This document shows, in pieces, positions 63,875-64,000 of a stretch of DNA of 64,000 bases. Made by a program: the position numbers and the translations under genes. Source of the DNA: Komarekiella delphini-convector SJRDD-AB1 (GTDB taxonomy: Bacteria; Cyanobacteriota; Cyanobacteriia; Cyanobacteriales; Nostocaceae). The stretch is taken from positions 18,695-82,694 of the forward strand of contig NZ_VJXY01000033.1 of NCBI RefSeq assembly GCF_014831675.1, written 5' to 3'. Below the pieces are notes generated by a model. It was not told the origin of the DNA. It did no database searches and saw only the letters and a program-made list of their open reading frames with translations. Position 1 is the stretch's first letter; each line of letters begins with the position of its first letter.

Positions 63875-64000
63875 GTCGGGTAAAGAGGCGATGTCACCAT
63901 TGCCCCCTCCCCTCAAAACCGGACTTGTACCTTTCAGCACATCCGGCTTAAGCAAATTACTAGCTCCACTTTGCTTCAATCATTTCTCAGCGTGAATCTG
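63875..64000 (-). mobile_element. Group II intron 2 (3' end), inserted in the RT gene of intron 1
   Basis: Minus strand: domain V at 63914-63949 (aagccggatgtgctgaaagg then tacaagtccggttttg), then a domain VI-like stem (aggggagggggcaatggtga), and a 3' end ...cccgac at 63875. Directly after it the RT frame resumes with ttttacacaaagac. The two domain V sequences differ, so it is a different intron. Confidence 0.8.

Overview
The window reads as chromosome of a filamentous, Nostoc-like cyanobacterium. Seen in the sequence: very frequent GCGATCGC (HIP1) octamers, AT-rich spacers full of the short palindromic and G/C-tract repeats typical of Nostocales, and cyanobacterial genes (chlP, pcxA, a COP23 protein, sucrose-phosphate phosphatase, a DUF4327 protein, a CHASE2-Ser/Thr kinase). 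No rRNA or tRNA gene was recognised. I do not name a species.

Layout. 1-3.0 kb: a TPP enzyme and a succinate-semialdehyde dehydrogenase in tandem, most likely the cyanobacterial 2-oxoglutarate decarboxylase/SSADH bypass of the TCA cycle. 3.5-10.2 kb: FHA-GAF adenylate cyclase, VanZ/LamG membrane protein, RbgA-type GTPase, two VOC proteins, FdhD. 10.2-14.9 kb: a 21-bp minisatellite, a Ser/Thr kinase with a PsbP-like tail, a glycosyltransferase-TPR protein and a dead higBA locus whose toxin is cut into three by two small inserted elements. 15-24 kb: aspartate aminotransferase, repeat-rich secreted protein, class I aldolase, an unusual DctP-like protein paired with a small helical protein sharing the motif GGMQAAIGN, and a Cys-type formate-dehydrogenase-like Mo enzyme (probable client of FdhD). 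24-28.6 kb: a four-gene array of three trypsin-like proteases (two with TPRs) and a COP23 protein. 28.8-39.4 kb: PcxA, PPK2, stand-alone CheB and CheR-PAS, a PLP enzyme, DUF4327, ArgD, a K+ channel. 39.4-48.1 kb: a nested repeat island, HODM-like and CblD-like proteins, IlvD, a LysR relic beside a GC-rich glutathione S-transferase, TenA, a pentapeptide/TPR protein. 48.2-58.5 kb: two candidate tandem small RNAs, ChlP, CysA bracketed by a perfect 47-bp inverted repeat, a HicA-like/DUF4365 pair, Uma2, a monooxygenase, a methyltransferase, Spp-RuvA, BioF. 58.6-64 kb: an orphan HsdR_N-like protein, a CHASE2 kinase, and a broken gene holding an antisense group II intron whose reverse-transcriptase gene is itself split by a second group II intron.

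Working together: the 2-OGDC/SSADH pair closes the TCA cycle; FdhD should mature the Mo enzyme 11 kb away; the protease/COP23 array looks like one secreted or periplasmic module. Genome plasticity is the main theme. Three copies of one TIR element have matching 5-bp target duplications, a second element family, nested repeats and nested introns are present, and three genes have been destroyed or interrupted.

Best candidates for something undescribed: the GGMQAAIGN-sharing DctP-like/helical pair (18.3-20.0 kb), the COP23-protease-TPR array, the tandem short RNAs at 48.26-48.42 kb, and the repeated hairpin element at 12.1 and 30.7 kb.
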